From the NCBI RefSeq assembly GCF_028867965.1, contig NZ_JAPQNT010000005.1, positions 186,001-250,000 of the forward strand: a stretch of 64,000 nt of DNA, read 5' to 3'. The position numbers and the translations under genes are program-made. The notes under the pieces are model-generated. The model worked only from the letters and a program-made list of their open reading frames with translations, was not told where the DNA came from and searched no databases. The DNA comes from Flavobacterium sp. SUN046. GTDB lineage: Bacteria; Bacteroidota; Bacteroidia; Flavobacteriales; Flavobacteriaceae. This document shows positions 16,845 through 25,519 of this stretch, piece by piece (the stretch's first letter is position 1; each line of letters opens with the position of its first letter).

Positions 16845-17569
16845 GAATTCCGTTTAAATTCACTTAAAAAAATTGCGGTGGCTGTAGCTACATTCAAACT
16901 TTCGGTTTGTTGTAGGTTTCCAAACCTTGGTATGGCTAATTTATTAGAAATTAAATTTTCTAAATTTTTAGAAATTCCGTTGGCTTCATTACCTAAAACT
17001 AAAATTCCTTCTTGCGGTAAATTTTCTTTATACACATTTTTTCCGTCCATAAAAGTTCCAAACACAGGCAAATTAGTTTCTTGAATGTATCTTTCTAAAT
17101 TCAAATAAGTAACATTCACTCGCGAAATTGAACCCATTGTGGCTTGAACAACTTTAGGATTGTAAACATCAACCGTTTGCTCACTACACACCAATTCTTC
17201 AACGCCATACCAATCACACAATCGTATTATTGTGCCTAAATTTCCAGGATCGCGAACATCGTCTAATGCAACTTTTAGACCTTTATTGTTAGTAGTTTTA
17301 GCCTTTGGAATTTTAAATAATGCCAAACAATTATTAGGCGTTGCAAGACACGTTATTTTCTTTAAATCAGATTCTTGAATTGGAGTTTTTTTAGAGGTAT
17401 CTATTGCTTCAAAAATATTTTCGGTTACATATAAATGTTCTAAAACAAAATTGGATTGCAAAAGTTCTTGAATTACTTTTACACCTTCGGCAATAAACAA
17501 TTGATGACTTTGTCTGTATTTTTTTTGCTGTAAACTAGTAATTAGCTTTATTTGGTTTTTACTAACCAT
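16841..17569 (-). CDS. TrmH/SpoU-family RNA 2'-O-methyltransferase
   Basis: A 242-residue SPOUT-class methylase. The N-terminal substrate-binding region (residues 1-95) includes LFIAEGVKVIQELL. The knotted C-terminal domain shows the three family motifs: DPGNLGTIIRLCDWYG, ILVLGNEANGIS and the final IPRFGNLQQTESLNVATAT. The expected role is ribose methylation of 23S rRNA (RlmB-like) or tRNA; the target nucleotide cannot be read from sequence. Its 3' end overlaps porT by 4 bases and its 5' end abuts the tamL promoter. Confidence 0.88.
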   Translation of the reverse strand: MVSKNQIKLITSLQQKKYRQSHQLFIAEGVKVIQELLQSNFVLEHLYVTENIFEAIDTSKKTPIQESDLKKITCLATPNNCLALFKIPKAKTTNNKGLKVALDDVRDPGNLGTIIRLCDWYGVEELVCSEQTVDVYNPKVVQATMGSISRVNVTYLNLERYIQETNLPVFGTFMDGKNVYKENLPQEGILVLGNEANGISKNLENLISNKLAIPRFGNLQQTESLNVATATAIFLSEFKRNS

Positions 17570-17586
17570 AAAAAAATGTACTTTTG
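17551..17586 (+). promoter_or_regulatory. Promoter of tamL
   Basis: TACTTTTG (17579-17586) with TTTG 24 bases upstream (17551-17554). The upstream box lies inside the 5' end of the divergent methylase gene. Confidence 0.45.
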
Positions 17587-17603
17587 AATTAAATTATGCA
17601 CCA

Positions 17604-20147
17604 TTGAAAAATCGCTTTACAAAAATATCACTATTTATTTTAATTGGACTTATAATTGTTGCATGTAATACAACAAAACGTGTTCCCAATGGAAAAAGGT
17701 TATTAATGAAAAACGAAATTTCTATTGATGACAAAGCAACCAAAGATGAAAATGTTTTTTACCAATTGTACCAAAAACCCAACAGTTCAATTCTTGGCTA
17801 CAGGTTGCGCCTGAATTTATACAATCTTTCTAAAAAAAATGCCGATACTTCTTATGCAAAATGGCTAAATAAAAATCCGAAAAGACATGCACGATTAGCC
17901 AAATTATTGTCTGAAAAGCAAGTGCAACGCCTTGGAAAATCATTTTTAGTTTCGGGATGGAGTAATTTTTTGATGAAAACTGGTGAAGCTCCGGTTCTAT
18001 TTGACAGTTTGAGCACTAAAAAATCATTAAAAAGATTAGAATCGTACTATTATAACAAAGGCTATTTTGACGTAAAAGCAACTTACACTAAAGACACAAT
18101 TGCAGCTAAAAAAACTAGTTTAAAATATAAGATTGCTTTAAAAAAACCTTATTTTATTGATAGTCTTACAACTTCAATAAGTACGCCTGCTCTAGATTCT
18201 TTATATCAAATTAAAAAATCAAATTCACTAATAAAAACAGGAAAACAATACGACACCGAAAATTTAATTAATGAAAGAAACCGAATTACTACTGATTTCA
18301 GAAATAACGGCGCATTTTTATTTCAGCCTAATTATATCACAAATACTTTAGACACAATTGATACTGGCAAAAAAGTCAATATAAATCTAACTATTAAAGA
18401 CTACAGTTATCGAGATAATGATTCTACTAAAACAGCACCTTTTAAATTATACAAAATAAAAAAAGTAGCTATTTATACCGATCAGTCCAACAATAAAAAT
18501 GAGATTAAAATAAAAGACAGTTTGCAATACAAAGATTATATTCTTTACAGCGAACACAAGTTAAAGTATCGACCAAAAGCAATAACCGATGCTATTTTTA
18601 TCACCAAAGGAAGTATGTTTTCAGACAATAATACGCTTTTAACAACACGGTATTTAAGTAATCTTAGAGTTTTTAATTACCCAACTATTCAATATAAAAT
18701 CGATCCAAAAGATGAAAATGCACTTGTAGCAAACATCTTTTTAACACCAAGAAAAAAATACACATTTGGTGCTTCTGTAGATTTTACACATTCTAATATT
18801 CAGGATTTTGGTATCTCTGGAAATTCATCTGTTGGTATTAGAAATGTATTTAATGGTGCAGAAACCTTTGAAATTGGATTTAGAGGAAACGTTGGTGCGT
18901 CTAAAGATTTAGCAAATCCCAACAATAATTTCTTTAATATTTCTGAAATTGGTGTTGATGCAAAATTGAGTTTCCCTAGAATATTTTTTCCATTCAATAC
19001 CGATAAAATTATTCTTAAAAGTATGATTCCGTCAACTTCAATAACGGTTGGTTTTGCAAAACAAAGAAATATTGGTCTAGACAAACAAAATTTTACCAGC
19101 ACATTCTCTTACAATTGGACTCCGAAAAAAAATATAAATATTAGATACGACTTGTTCAATATTCAATTTGTAAAAAATGTTAATGTTGGAAACTACTTTA
19201 ATATATATCAATCGTCTTATAATGCTTTGAATGTTTTGGCAAACAATTATAATTTCGGGGCAACTTATTTCTCAAACAATCAATTAACTATTGAAAACGG
19301 AACAAATGCATTTATAGATACTGCATTAGGAAGCAACACTTTAAACATATCAGAGCAAGATTTAAAAACTATTAGAAGTATTGACGAAAGAAAAAAGCGA
19401 CTTACTGAAAACAACTTAATATTTGCTTCAAGCTTAAGTTATTCTAAAACTACCAATAAAGGCTTGTTAGACAATAATTTTTATTCGTATAAAACTAAAA
19501 TAGAATCAGCAGGAAATTTACTTTCGATATTAGCTCGAGCATCTAAACAACTTGATAATCAATCGGGTGCAAACACCTTCTTTGAAGTAGAATACTCGCA
19601 ATATTTAAAAGGTGAATTTGAGTATATTAAACATTGGACATTTTCTGGTAAAAAAGTATTTGCCGTAAGAGGTTTTGCTGGTTTGGCTGTTCCTTATGGA
19701 AATTCAACAAGTATTCCATTCTCACGAAGTTATTTTTCTGGTGGTTCAAATGATATTCGAGCTTGGCAACCATACAGCTTAGGACCAGGAAAAAGCGGTG
19801 GTTTAAATGATTTTAACGAAGCCAACATGAAATTAACATTTAGTGCTGAACTTCGATTTAATATGTTCGGAAAATTTAATGGTGCGCTTTTTACAGATGC
19901 TGGAAATATATGGAATGTCTTTGATAACGTTACAGATGAAGCATACACTTTTAACGGAGTAAAGTCATTAAAAACAATTGCAGTAGGCACAGGTTTTGGA
20001 CTTCGATATGATCAAGGAATTTTTGTAATACGATTCGATTTAGGCTTTAAAACCTATAATCCTGCTAAAGAAACTGACGAAAAATGGTTGAAAGAAATCA
20101 ATTTATCTAAATCAGTATTAAATATTGGAATAAATTATCCGTTCTAA
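17604..20147 (+). CDS. tamL: TamL: BamA/TamA-family outer-membrane lipoprotein
   Basis: An 847-residue Omp85-superfamily protein. The start is TTG at 17604, giving MKNRFTKISLFILIGLIIVAC with a lipobox; no ATG in frame exists before the signal sequence, and the next Met lies after the lipid-attached Cys. POTRA-like repeats span about residues 30-400 (for example YYYNKGYFDVKATYTKD). The rest is the membrane barrel with the conserved SYFSGGSNDIRAWQPYSLGPG loop and the ELRFNMFGKFNGALFTDAGN strand. In Bacteroidota this lipoprotein form is called TamL and is thought to act with TamB in outer-membrane assembly. It is monocistronic. Confidence 0.88.
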   Translation: MKNRFTKISLFILIGLIIVACNTTKRVPNGKRLLMKNEISIDDKATKDENVFYQLYQKPNSSILGYRLRLNLYNLSKKNADTSYAKWLNKNPKRHARLAKLLSEKQVQRLGKSFLVSGWSNFLMKTGEAPVLFDSLSTKKSLKRLESYYYNKGYFDVKATYTKDTIAAKKTSLKYKIALKKPYFIDSLTTSISTPALDSLYQIKKSNSLIKTGKQYDTENLINERNRITTDFRNNGAFLFQPNYITNTLDTIDTGKKVNINLTIKDYSYRDNDSTKTAPFKLYKIKKVAIYTDQSNNKNEIKIKDSLQYKDYILYSEHKLKYRPKAITDAIFITKGSMFSDNNTLLTTRYLSNLRVFNYPTIQYKIDPKDENALVANIFLTPRKKYTFGASVDFTHSNIQDFGISGNSSVGIRNVFNGAETFEIGFRGNVGASKDLANPNNNFFNISEIGVDAKLSFPRIFFPFNTDKIILKSMIPSTSITVGFAKQRNIGLDKQNFTSTFSYNWTPKKNINIRYDLFNIQFVKNVNVGNYFNIYQSSYNALNVLANNYNFGATYFSNNQLTIENGTNAFIDTALGSNTLNISEQDLKTIRSIDERKKRLTENNLIFASSLSYSKTTNKGLLDNNFYSYKTKIESAGNLLSILARASKQLDNQSGANTFFEVEYSQYLKGEFEYIKHWTFSGKKVFAVRGFAGLAVPYGNSTSIPFSRSYFSGGSNDIRAWQPYSLGPGKSGGLNDFNEANMKLTFSAELRFNMFGKFNGALFTDAGNIWNVFDNVTDEAYTFNGVKSLKTIAVGTGFGLRYDQGIFVIRFDLGFKTYNPAKETDEKWLKEINLSKSVLNIGINYPF

Positions 20148-20160
20148 TTTTAGAAATTCT

Positions 20161-20168
20161 TACTTTTG
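20161..20168 (+). promoter_or_regulatory. -7 box of fbaA
   Basis: TACTTTTG, 28 bases before the fbaA ATG. No TTG at the normal spacing. Confidence 0.45.
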
Positions 20169-20196
20169 TAAACTTAACTAAAAACATAACTACAAG

Positions 20197-21264
20197 ATGT
20201 CACATAACATTAAACCAGGTGTTGCAACCGGAGACGAAGTTCAAGCTATATTCGCTTATGCAAAAGAAAAAGGGTTTGCGCTTCCTGCAGTAAACGTAAC
20301 TGGTTCTAGCACTATTAATGGAGTTTTAGAAACCGCTGCTAAATTAAAAGCACCTGTAATTATTCAGTTTTCAAATGGTGGAGCACAATTTAATGCTGGA
20401 AAAGGACTTTCTAATGCTGGCGAAAAATCGGCTATTGCTGGTGCTATTGCTGGAGCAAAACATATTCACACTTTGGCAGAAGCTTACGGAGCAACTGTAA
20501 TTCTTCACACTGACCATTGTGCAAAAAAATTATTACCTTGGATTGACGGTTTGTTAGATGCATCTCAAAAACATTTTGCAGAAACAGGAAAATCATTGTT
20601 CTCTTCACACATGATAGATTTATCTGAAGAGCCAATGCATGAAAATATCGAAATTTGTAAAACCTATTTAACTCGAATGAGCAAAATGGGAATGACTTTA
20701 GAAATAGAATTAGGAATCACTGGTGGTGAAGAAGATGGCGTTGACAATTCAAATGTTGATCATTCTGAATTATACTCAACTCCAGAAGATGTTGATTATG
20801 CTTACTCTGAATTGATGAAGGTTAGTCCGCGTTTTACAATTGCAGCAGCATTTGGTAATGTTCATGGCGTTTACAAACCAGGAAATGTAAAATTAACACC
20901 TACAATTCTTCGTGATTCTCAAGACTACATTCAGAAAAAACACAATCTTGATAAAAATCCAGTTGACTTTGTATTTCACGGTGGTTCAGGATCAACTCCA
21001 GAAGAAATTAAAGAAGCAATTAGTTATGGCGTTATCAAAATGAATATTGATACCGATTTACAATTTGCTTTTACTGAAGGAATTCGTGATTACATGGTAA
21101 ATAACATTGATTATTTAAGAACTCAAATTGGAAACCCAACCGGAGCTGACTCTCCAAATAAAAAACATTACGACCCAAGAAAATGGGTTCGCGAAGGTGA
21201 AGTTACTTTCAATACAAGATTAGAGCAAGCATTTGCTGATTTAAACAACGTAAACACTTTATAA
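20197..21264 (+). CDS. fbaA: Fructose-bisphosphate aldolase, class II
   Basis: A 355-residue zinc-dependent aldolase of glycolysis and gluconeogenesis (fructose-1,6-bisphosphate to DHAP and glyceraldehyde-3-phosphate). Zinc ligands and catalytic residues are recognisable in ILHTDHCAKK (about residues 102-111), LEIELGITGGEEDGVDNS, FGNVHGVYKPGNVKL, FVFHGGSGSTPEEI and IKMNIDTDLQFAF. The length and the ESCD-like insertions fit the E. coli-type class IIa subfamily. It is followed by accD after a gap that holds a 7-base-unit hairpin. Confidence 0.96.
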   Translation: MSHNIKPGVATGDEVQAIFAYAKEKGFALPAVNVTGSSTINGVLETAAKLKAPVIIQFSNGGAQFNAGKGLSNAGEKSAIAGAIAGAKHIHTLAEAYGATVILHTDHCAKKLLPWIDGLLDASQKHFAETGKSLFSSHMIDLSEEPMHENIEICKTYLTRMSKMGMTLEIELGITGGEEDGVDNSNVDHSELYSTPEDVDYAYSELMKVSPRFTIAAAFGNVHGVYKPGNVKLTPTILRDSQDYIQKKHNLDKNPVDFVFHGGSGSTPEEIKEAISYGVIKMNIDTDLQFAFTEGIRDYMVNNIDYLRTQIGNPTGADSPNKKHYDPRKWVREGEVTFNTRLEQAFADLNNVNTL

Positions 21265-21268
21265 TGTA

Positions 21269-21328
21269 AGATTAAGGATTTGGGATTAAGGATTTTAAAA
21301 TCCTAATTCTCAGATTCCTAATTCCTAA
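21269..21328. repeat. Inverted repeat built of 7-base units between fbaA and accD
   Basis: The core GGATTTTAAAATCC (21290-21303) is a perfect 14-base palindrome. Leftwards the sequence reads GATTAAG GATTTGG GATTAAG GATTTTA. The reverse complement of the right side reads GAATTAG GAATCTG (A)GAATTAG GATTTTA. The arms therefore pair over almost 30 bases and share a 7-base rhythm. Confidence 0.78.
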
Positions 21329-21338
21329 ATACAAAACT

Positions 21339-22193
21339 ATGGCTTGGTTTAAAAGAACAGAAAAAGGAATTACCACTGCAACCGAAGACAAAAAAGATGT
21401 TCCTAAAGGACTTTGGTATAAATCTCCAACCGGAAAAATTATTGACGCTGATGAATTAGAACGCAATCTTTGGGTAAGTCCTGAAGATGGTTTTCATGTT
21501 AGAATTGGTAGTAAAGAATATTTCGAAATTTTGTTTGATAACAACGAATTTAAAGAATTAGATGCTAAAATGACATCTAAAGATCCGCTTGGATTTGTTG
21601 ATACTAAAAAATATTCTGATCGATTAAAAGATGTGATGGACAAAACCAAATTGAAAGATGCGGTTCGTACAGCAGTTGGAAAATCTAAAGGAAATGATTT
21701 AGTAGTTTGTTGTATGGATTTTGCTTTTATTGGTGGTTCAATGGGTGCCGTTGTTGGTGAAAAAATTGCACGAGGAATTGATTATTCTATTAAAAATAAA
21801 ATTCCATTTGTAATGATTTCTAAGTCAGGTGGTGCTCGAATGATGGAAGCGGCTTATTCATTGATGCAATTAGCAAAAACATCTGCTAAACTAGCACAAT
21901 TAGCTGAAGCAAAAATTCCGTACATTTCATTATGTACTGACCCAACTACTGGAGGAACAACAGCGTCTTATGCGATGTTAGGTGATATTAATATAGCAGA
22001 ACCTGGCGCATTAATTGGTTTTGCTGGACCACGAGTGGTAAGAGATACTACTGGAAAAGATTTACCAGAAGGATTTCAAACCTCAGAATTTTTATTAGAG
22101 CATGGATTTTTAGATTTCATCGCTGCAAGAAAAGAAATGAAAGATAAAATCAATTTATATATTGATTTGATTTTGAATCAAGAAATTAGATAG
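21339..22193 (+). CDS. accD: Acetyl-CoA carboxylase carboxyltransferase, beta subunit, without zinc finger
   Basis: A 284-residue beta subunit of the carboxyltransferase that forms malonyl-CoA for fatty-acid synthesis. The core is typical: [38 protein letters not shown] and [19 protein letters not shown]. The N-terminal region that is a four-cysteine zinc finger in E. coli AccD reads [20 protein letters not shown] and [13 protein letters not shown] here. The frame is intact but all four cysteines are absent. I recall this as a feature of flavobacterial AccD. It ends in a strong hairpin terminator. Confidence 0.95.
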   Translation: MAWFKRTEKGITTATEDKKDVPKGLWYKSPTGKIIDADELERNLWVSPEDGFHVRIGSKEYFEILFDNNEFKELDAKMTSKDPLGFVDTKKYSDRLKDVMDKTKLKDAVRTAVGKSKGNDLVVCCMDFAFIGGSMGAVVGEKIARGIDYSIKNKIPFVMISKSGGARMMEAAYSLMQLAKTSAKLAQLAEAKIPYISLCTDPTTGGTTASYAMLGDINIAEPGALIGFAGPRVVRDTTGKDLPEGFQTSEFLLEHGFLDFIAARKEMKDKINLYIDLILNQEIR

Positions 22194-22217
22194 ATTACTA
22201 TTAAGTACTAAAACTGA

Positions 22218-22250
22218 AACACAAAGTAAATTTGCTTTGTGTTTTTTTTA
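22218..22250 (+). terminator. Rho-independent terminator of accD
   Basis: AAACACAAAG (22218-22227) pairs with CTTTGTGTTT (22235-22244) and is followed by T residues. Confidence 0.85.
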
Positions 22251-22320
22251 TATCTTTATTTTAAATTTTTTATTATGAAAAATATTTATTCAGCTAAGGA
22301 ACTAACTAAAAACTTGAAGC

Positions 22321-23571
22321 TTACATTCCACTTCTAATAGCTTCTACAGGATCAAGTTTTGCAGCCGAAATTGCAGGTAAAATTCCTGCAATCAACCCAA
22401 TCAAAATAGCTAATCCTGAACCTAACATTATATTTCTAAAGCTTAAAACAAATTCAAAATCAAGTAAAGTTGTCAATCCGATTGCAATAATCCAAACAAG
22501 AAAAATTCCAATCAAGCCACCAATCAAGCACAGAATTACTGCTTCAAATAAAAACTGAAATAGGATAAATCGGTTTTTAGCTCCTAGAGATTTTTGAATT
22601 CCTATTAAATTAGTTCGTTCTTTTACTGAAACAAACATGATATTGGCAACACCAAATCCTCCAACGAGTAAAGAAAATCCGGCAATAATCCAACCTCCAA
22701 AATTAAGGTTTGCAATAATTCCGTCTAATAAATCAGTGAATCCCGAAAGTACATTTATGAAAAAATTATCAATTTCACCAGTTTTTACACCACGAAAAGC
22801 CCTAAGTTTCTGGCTAATCTCGGCCTTAAAAGCCTCCATATCAATACCTTTTTGTGGTTTAATTACAATTACAGGTGTCATCGAATCATTATTATCACCG
22901 TACATTCGTCTCAAAAAGTTCACGGGAATAAAAACAGAAGTGTCATTACTATCGCCAAACATTCCGGCACCTTGCTTTTTCAAAACTCCAATAACTCTAA
23001 ATCGTTGTCCATAAAGACGAACTTCTTTATCAATTGCATCTACATTTCCGAAAAGCGAATTAGCCAATTCATCTCCAATAACTGCAACTGCTGCTCCTGA
23101 GTTAGCTTCTGATTCATTGTAAAAACGTCCTTCGGCAAATTCCAATCCTTGAATATCTATAAATTCATAAGAAACAGGAACAACATTAACGCTACTAACT
23201 GATTTAGATTCGTATTTTATAATTTCAGATTTTACAAACAATTGGTAACACATTTCTTGTGCATCGGGAATTGAACTTTTTAAATATTCATATTCGGTAT
23301 ATTTTACTTCAGGAAATTGTTCTCGTTTCCATCTAGGAACTGTTGATGGACCAAATGAACCTTTGAATAAATAAATAGTATTTTTATCTAAACTACTTAA
23401 ATCTTTTTTGATTTTTCTATCTAACGAATCCACTGCGGCAAGCACCGCAATAATAGAAAATATACCAATTGTCACACCAAGTAACGAAAGAAGTGTACGC
23501 AACTTGTTGTTTCGCAAAGCATTCATAGCAAAACTGAAACTCTCACTCAATAATCGAAGGTAAACAAGCAT
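22321..23571 (-). CDS. ABC transporter permease, MacB/FtsX type
   Basis: A 416-residue permease of the MacB type. A first helix follows the amphipathic N-terminus (MNALRNNKLRTLLSLLGVTI). A periplasmic MacB core domain spans about residues 45-280, then three C-terminal helices with the FtsX domain (NIMFVSVKERTNLIGIQKSL, then AISAAKLDPVEAIR at the end). The gene has no adjacent ATP-binding protein, and the cognate ATPase must be encoded elsewhere. Such permeases act in lipoprotein release, antibiotic or peptide export, or signalling. TAAATTTG at 23599-23592 (minus strand) is a likely -7 box. Confidence 0.9.
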   Translation of the reverse strand: MLVYLRLLSESFSFAMNALRNNKLRTLLSLLGVTIGIFSIIAVLAAVDSLDRKIKKDLSSLDKNTIYLFKGSFGPSTVPRWKREQFPEVKYTEYEYLKSSIPDAQEMCYQLFVKSEIIKYESKSVSSVNVVPVSYEFIDIQGLEFAEGRFYNESEANSGAAVAVIGDELANSLFGNVDAIDKEVRLYGQRFRVIGVLKKQGAGMFGDSNDTSVFIPVNFLRRMYGDNNDSMTPVIVIKPQKGIDMEAFKAEISQKLRAFRGVKTGEIDNFFINVLSGFTDLLDGIIANLNFGGWIIAGFSLLVGGFGVANIMFVSVKERTNLIGIQKSLGAKNRFILFQFLFEAVILCLIGGLIGIFLVWIIAIGLTTLLDFEFVLSFRNIMLGSGLAILIGLIAGILPAISAAKLDPVEAIRSGM

Positions 23572-23591
23572 AACGGTTTTATTTTCTTTGT

Positions 23592-23599
23592 CAAATTTA
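23592..23599 (-). promoter_or_regulatory. -7 box of the MacB-type permease gene
   Basis: TAAATTTG on the minus strand, 20 bases upstream of the start codon. No matching upstream TTG. Confidence 0.4.
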
Positions 23600-23771
23600 A
23601 GTTATTAGTAAATAGAATGATGGAATTGTTACAGAAAAAAGGAGTGATTTTATTTGACCTACCAGTATCATACAAACTAATTGAAAAAAATATGTTTTAT
23701 AAGTTTTAAAAACTTCTGTAAATCGTTGAAATATTTTCCAAAATCTGAAATGAATTCAGATTAAAAAAAAC

Positions 23772-23779
23772 TACTTTTG
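23772..23779 (+). promoter_or_regulatory. -7 box of purH
   Basis: TACTTTTG, 21 bases before the purH ATG. No TTG at the standard spacing; no purine riboswitch-like fold is apparent in the short leader. Confidence 0.45.
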
Positions 23780-23800
23780 CGTGCTTAACAACACAACACA

Positions 23801-25327
23801 ATGAGCACTACAAAAACTATTCAATCTGCTCTAATTTCGGTATTTGACAAAACCGGTTTGGAGCCAATTGTGAAACAACTTCACAAACAAAATGCCACTA
23901 TTTATTCTACTGGTGGAACTGAAGAATTTATTAAAAACCTAGGAATTCCAGTTATTCCTGTTGAAGATATTACAACTTTTCCAGAAATTCTTGGTGGAAG
24001 AGTAAAAACATTACATCCTAAAATTTTCGGTGGAATTTTAAACCGTCAAGACAATCAAACTGATGTGGAACAAATGGAACAATTTGACATTCCACAAATC
24101 GATTTAGTGATTGTAGATTTATATCCATTTGAAAAAACTGTTGCTTCTGGCGCAAACGAAACTGATGTTATTGAAAAAATTGATATTGGTGGTATTTCAT
24201 TAATTCGTGCTGCAGCAAAAAACTTTAAAGACACTGTAATAGTCCCATCAGTTGCAGAATACGAATTATTTTTAGGAATGATTATCGAAGGAAACGGCGC
24301 AACTACAATTGAACAAAGAAAATATTTGGCAACCAGAGCTTTTCATGTTTCATCCAATTATGATACCGCAATTTTCAATTACTTCAATACCGAAGATACT
24401 TATTACAAAGAAAGTATTGCCAACGGTCAAGTACTTCGTTATGGAGAAAATCCGCACCAAAAAGGATTTTTCTTTGGTGATTTTGATGCTATGTTTACCA
24501 AACTTCACGGAAAAGAGTTGTCGTACAACAACTTGCTAGATGTAGATGCAGCAGTAAATTTGATTGCTGAATTCAAAGATAATGATCCAACATTCGCTAT
24601 TTTAAAACACAACAATGCTTGCGGATTGGCAACAAGAAAATCAATGTTTGCAGCATATTTAGCGGCATTAGATTGCGATCCAACCTCTGCATTCGGAGGA
24701 GTTTTAATGGCTAATGGAGAAATTGATATGATAACGGCTTTAGAAATAAACAACTTATTTTGTGAAGTAGTTATTGCTCCTAGTTATGGTGATGGTGCAG
24801 TTCAAATACTACAACAAAAGAAAAACCGAATCATATTGGTTATAAATGATGTACCTTTACCTCAACGCCAAGTAAGAACTTGTTTAAATGGTTTATTGGT
24901 ACAAGATAAAAATAACATCACCGATACTAAAGAGCATCTAAAAAACGTTACTAATACAGTTCCAACCGAGCAAGAAATTGAAGATTTATTATTTGCTTCT
25001 AAAATTTGTAAAAACACTAAATCAAATACGATTGTTTTTGCAAAAAATGGAACATTAATTGCTTCGGGAACCGGACAAACATCACGAGTTGACGCATTAA
25101 AACAAGCAATTGAAAAAGCAGAAACATTTGGGTTTGATTTACACGGAGCGGTTATGGCTAGCGATGCTTTCTTTCCGTTTCCTGATTGTGTAGAAATTGC
25201 CCATCATGCTGGAATTACAGCCGTTATTCAGCCAGGTGGTTCTATAAAAGATGAGTTAAGTATAAATTATTGCAATGAAAATAATGTTGCAATGGTATTT
25301 ACAGGTACACGTCATTTTAAACATTAA
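23801..25327 (+). CDS. purH: Bifunctional AICAR transformylase / IMP cyclohydrolase
   Basis: A 508-residue enzyme for the last two steps of IMP synthesis. The N-terminal IMP cyclohydrolase domain (about 1-195) begins ALISVFDKTGLEPIVKQL and contains ILGGRVKTLHPKIFGGIL. The C-terminal formyltransferase domain includes LRYGENPHQKGFF, AILKHNNACGLATR, CDPTSAFGGVLMANGEID and DAFFPFPDCVEIAHHAG, which hold its Lys-His catalytic pair and nucleotide site. It ends GTRHFKH, as is common. It is monocistronic. Confidence 0.97.
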   Translation: MSTTKTIQSALISVFDKTGLEPIVKQLHKQNATIYSTGGTEEFIKNLGIPVIPVEDITTFPEILGGRVKTLHPKIFGGILNRQDNQTDVEQMEQFDIPQIDLVIVDLYPFEKTVASGANETDVIEKIDIGGISLIRAAAKNFKDTVIVPSVAEYELFLGMIIEGNGATTIEQRKYLATRAFHVSSNYDTAIFNYFNTEDTYYKESIANGQVLRYGENPHQKGFFFGDFDAMFTKLHGKELSYNNLLDVDAAVNLIAEFKDNDPTFAILKHNNACGLATRKSMFAAYLAALDCDPTSAFGGVLMANGEIDMITALEINNLFCEVVIAPSYGDGAVQILQQKKNRIILVINDVPLPQRQVRTCLNGLLVQDKNNITDTKEHLKNVTNTVPTEQEIEDLLFASKICKNTKSNTIVFAKNGTLIASGTGQTSRVDALKQAIEKAETFGFDLHGAVMASDAFFPFPDCVEIAHHAGITAVIQPGGSIKDELSINYCNENNVAMVFTGTRHFKH

Positions 25328-25467
25328 AAAAAAAGTATAACCAATAAGAAGTTAAAAAAACCTGGCATTTATTTGCAATGAAATTTAATAACTTACTGGT
25401 TTGAAAAATAACACAACTATTGTTTTTGTTTTTCAGAATAAAAGCATAATACCAACATTAATTTTAT

Positions 25468-25475
25468 TATTTTTG
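25468..25475 (+). promoter_or_regulatory. -7 box of the mreB operon
   Basis: TATTTTTG, 44 bases before the mreB ATG. No TTG at the usual spacing. Confidence 0.4.
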
Positions 25476-25519
25476 TAGGCTTAAATTTTTTATAACAAAC
25501 TAAAACCCTTTTATTAAGT

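Noticed and set aside
22274..22336. 20-codon reading frame (MKNIYSAKELTKN...) after the accD terminator
   Set aside because: Too short and it runs into the 3' end of the convergent permease gene; no family match or conserved leader that I can see. Could be a remnant, but I cannot support it.
23617..23709. 30-codon reading frame in the permease-purH gap
   Set aside because: No coding signature, promoter or relation to neighbours; chance frames of this size are common in spacer.
23572..23800. Purine riboswitch before purH
   Set aside because: The likely transcribed leader is only about 15 bases long and no conserved purine-aptamer core is visible.
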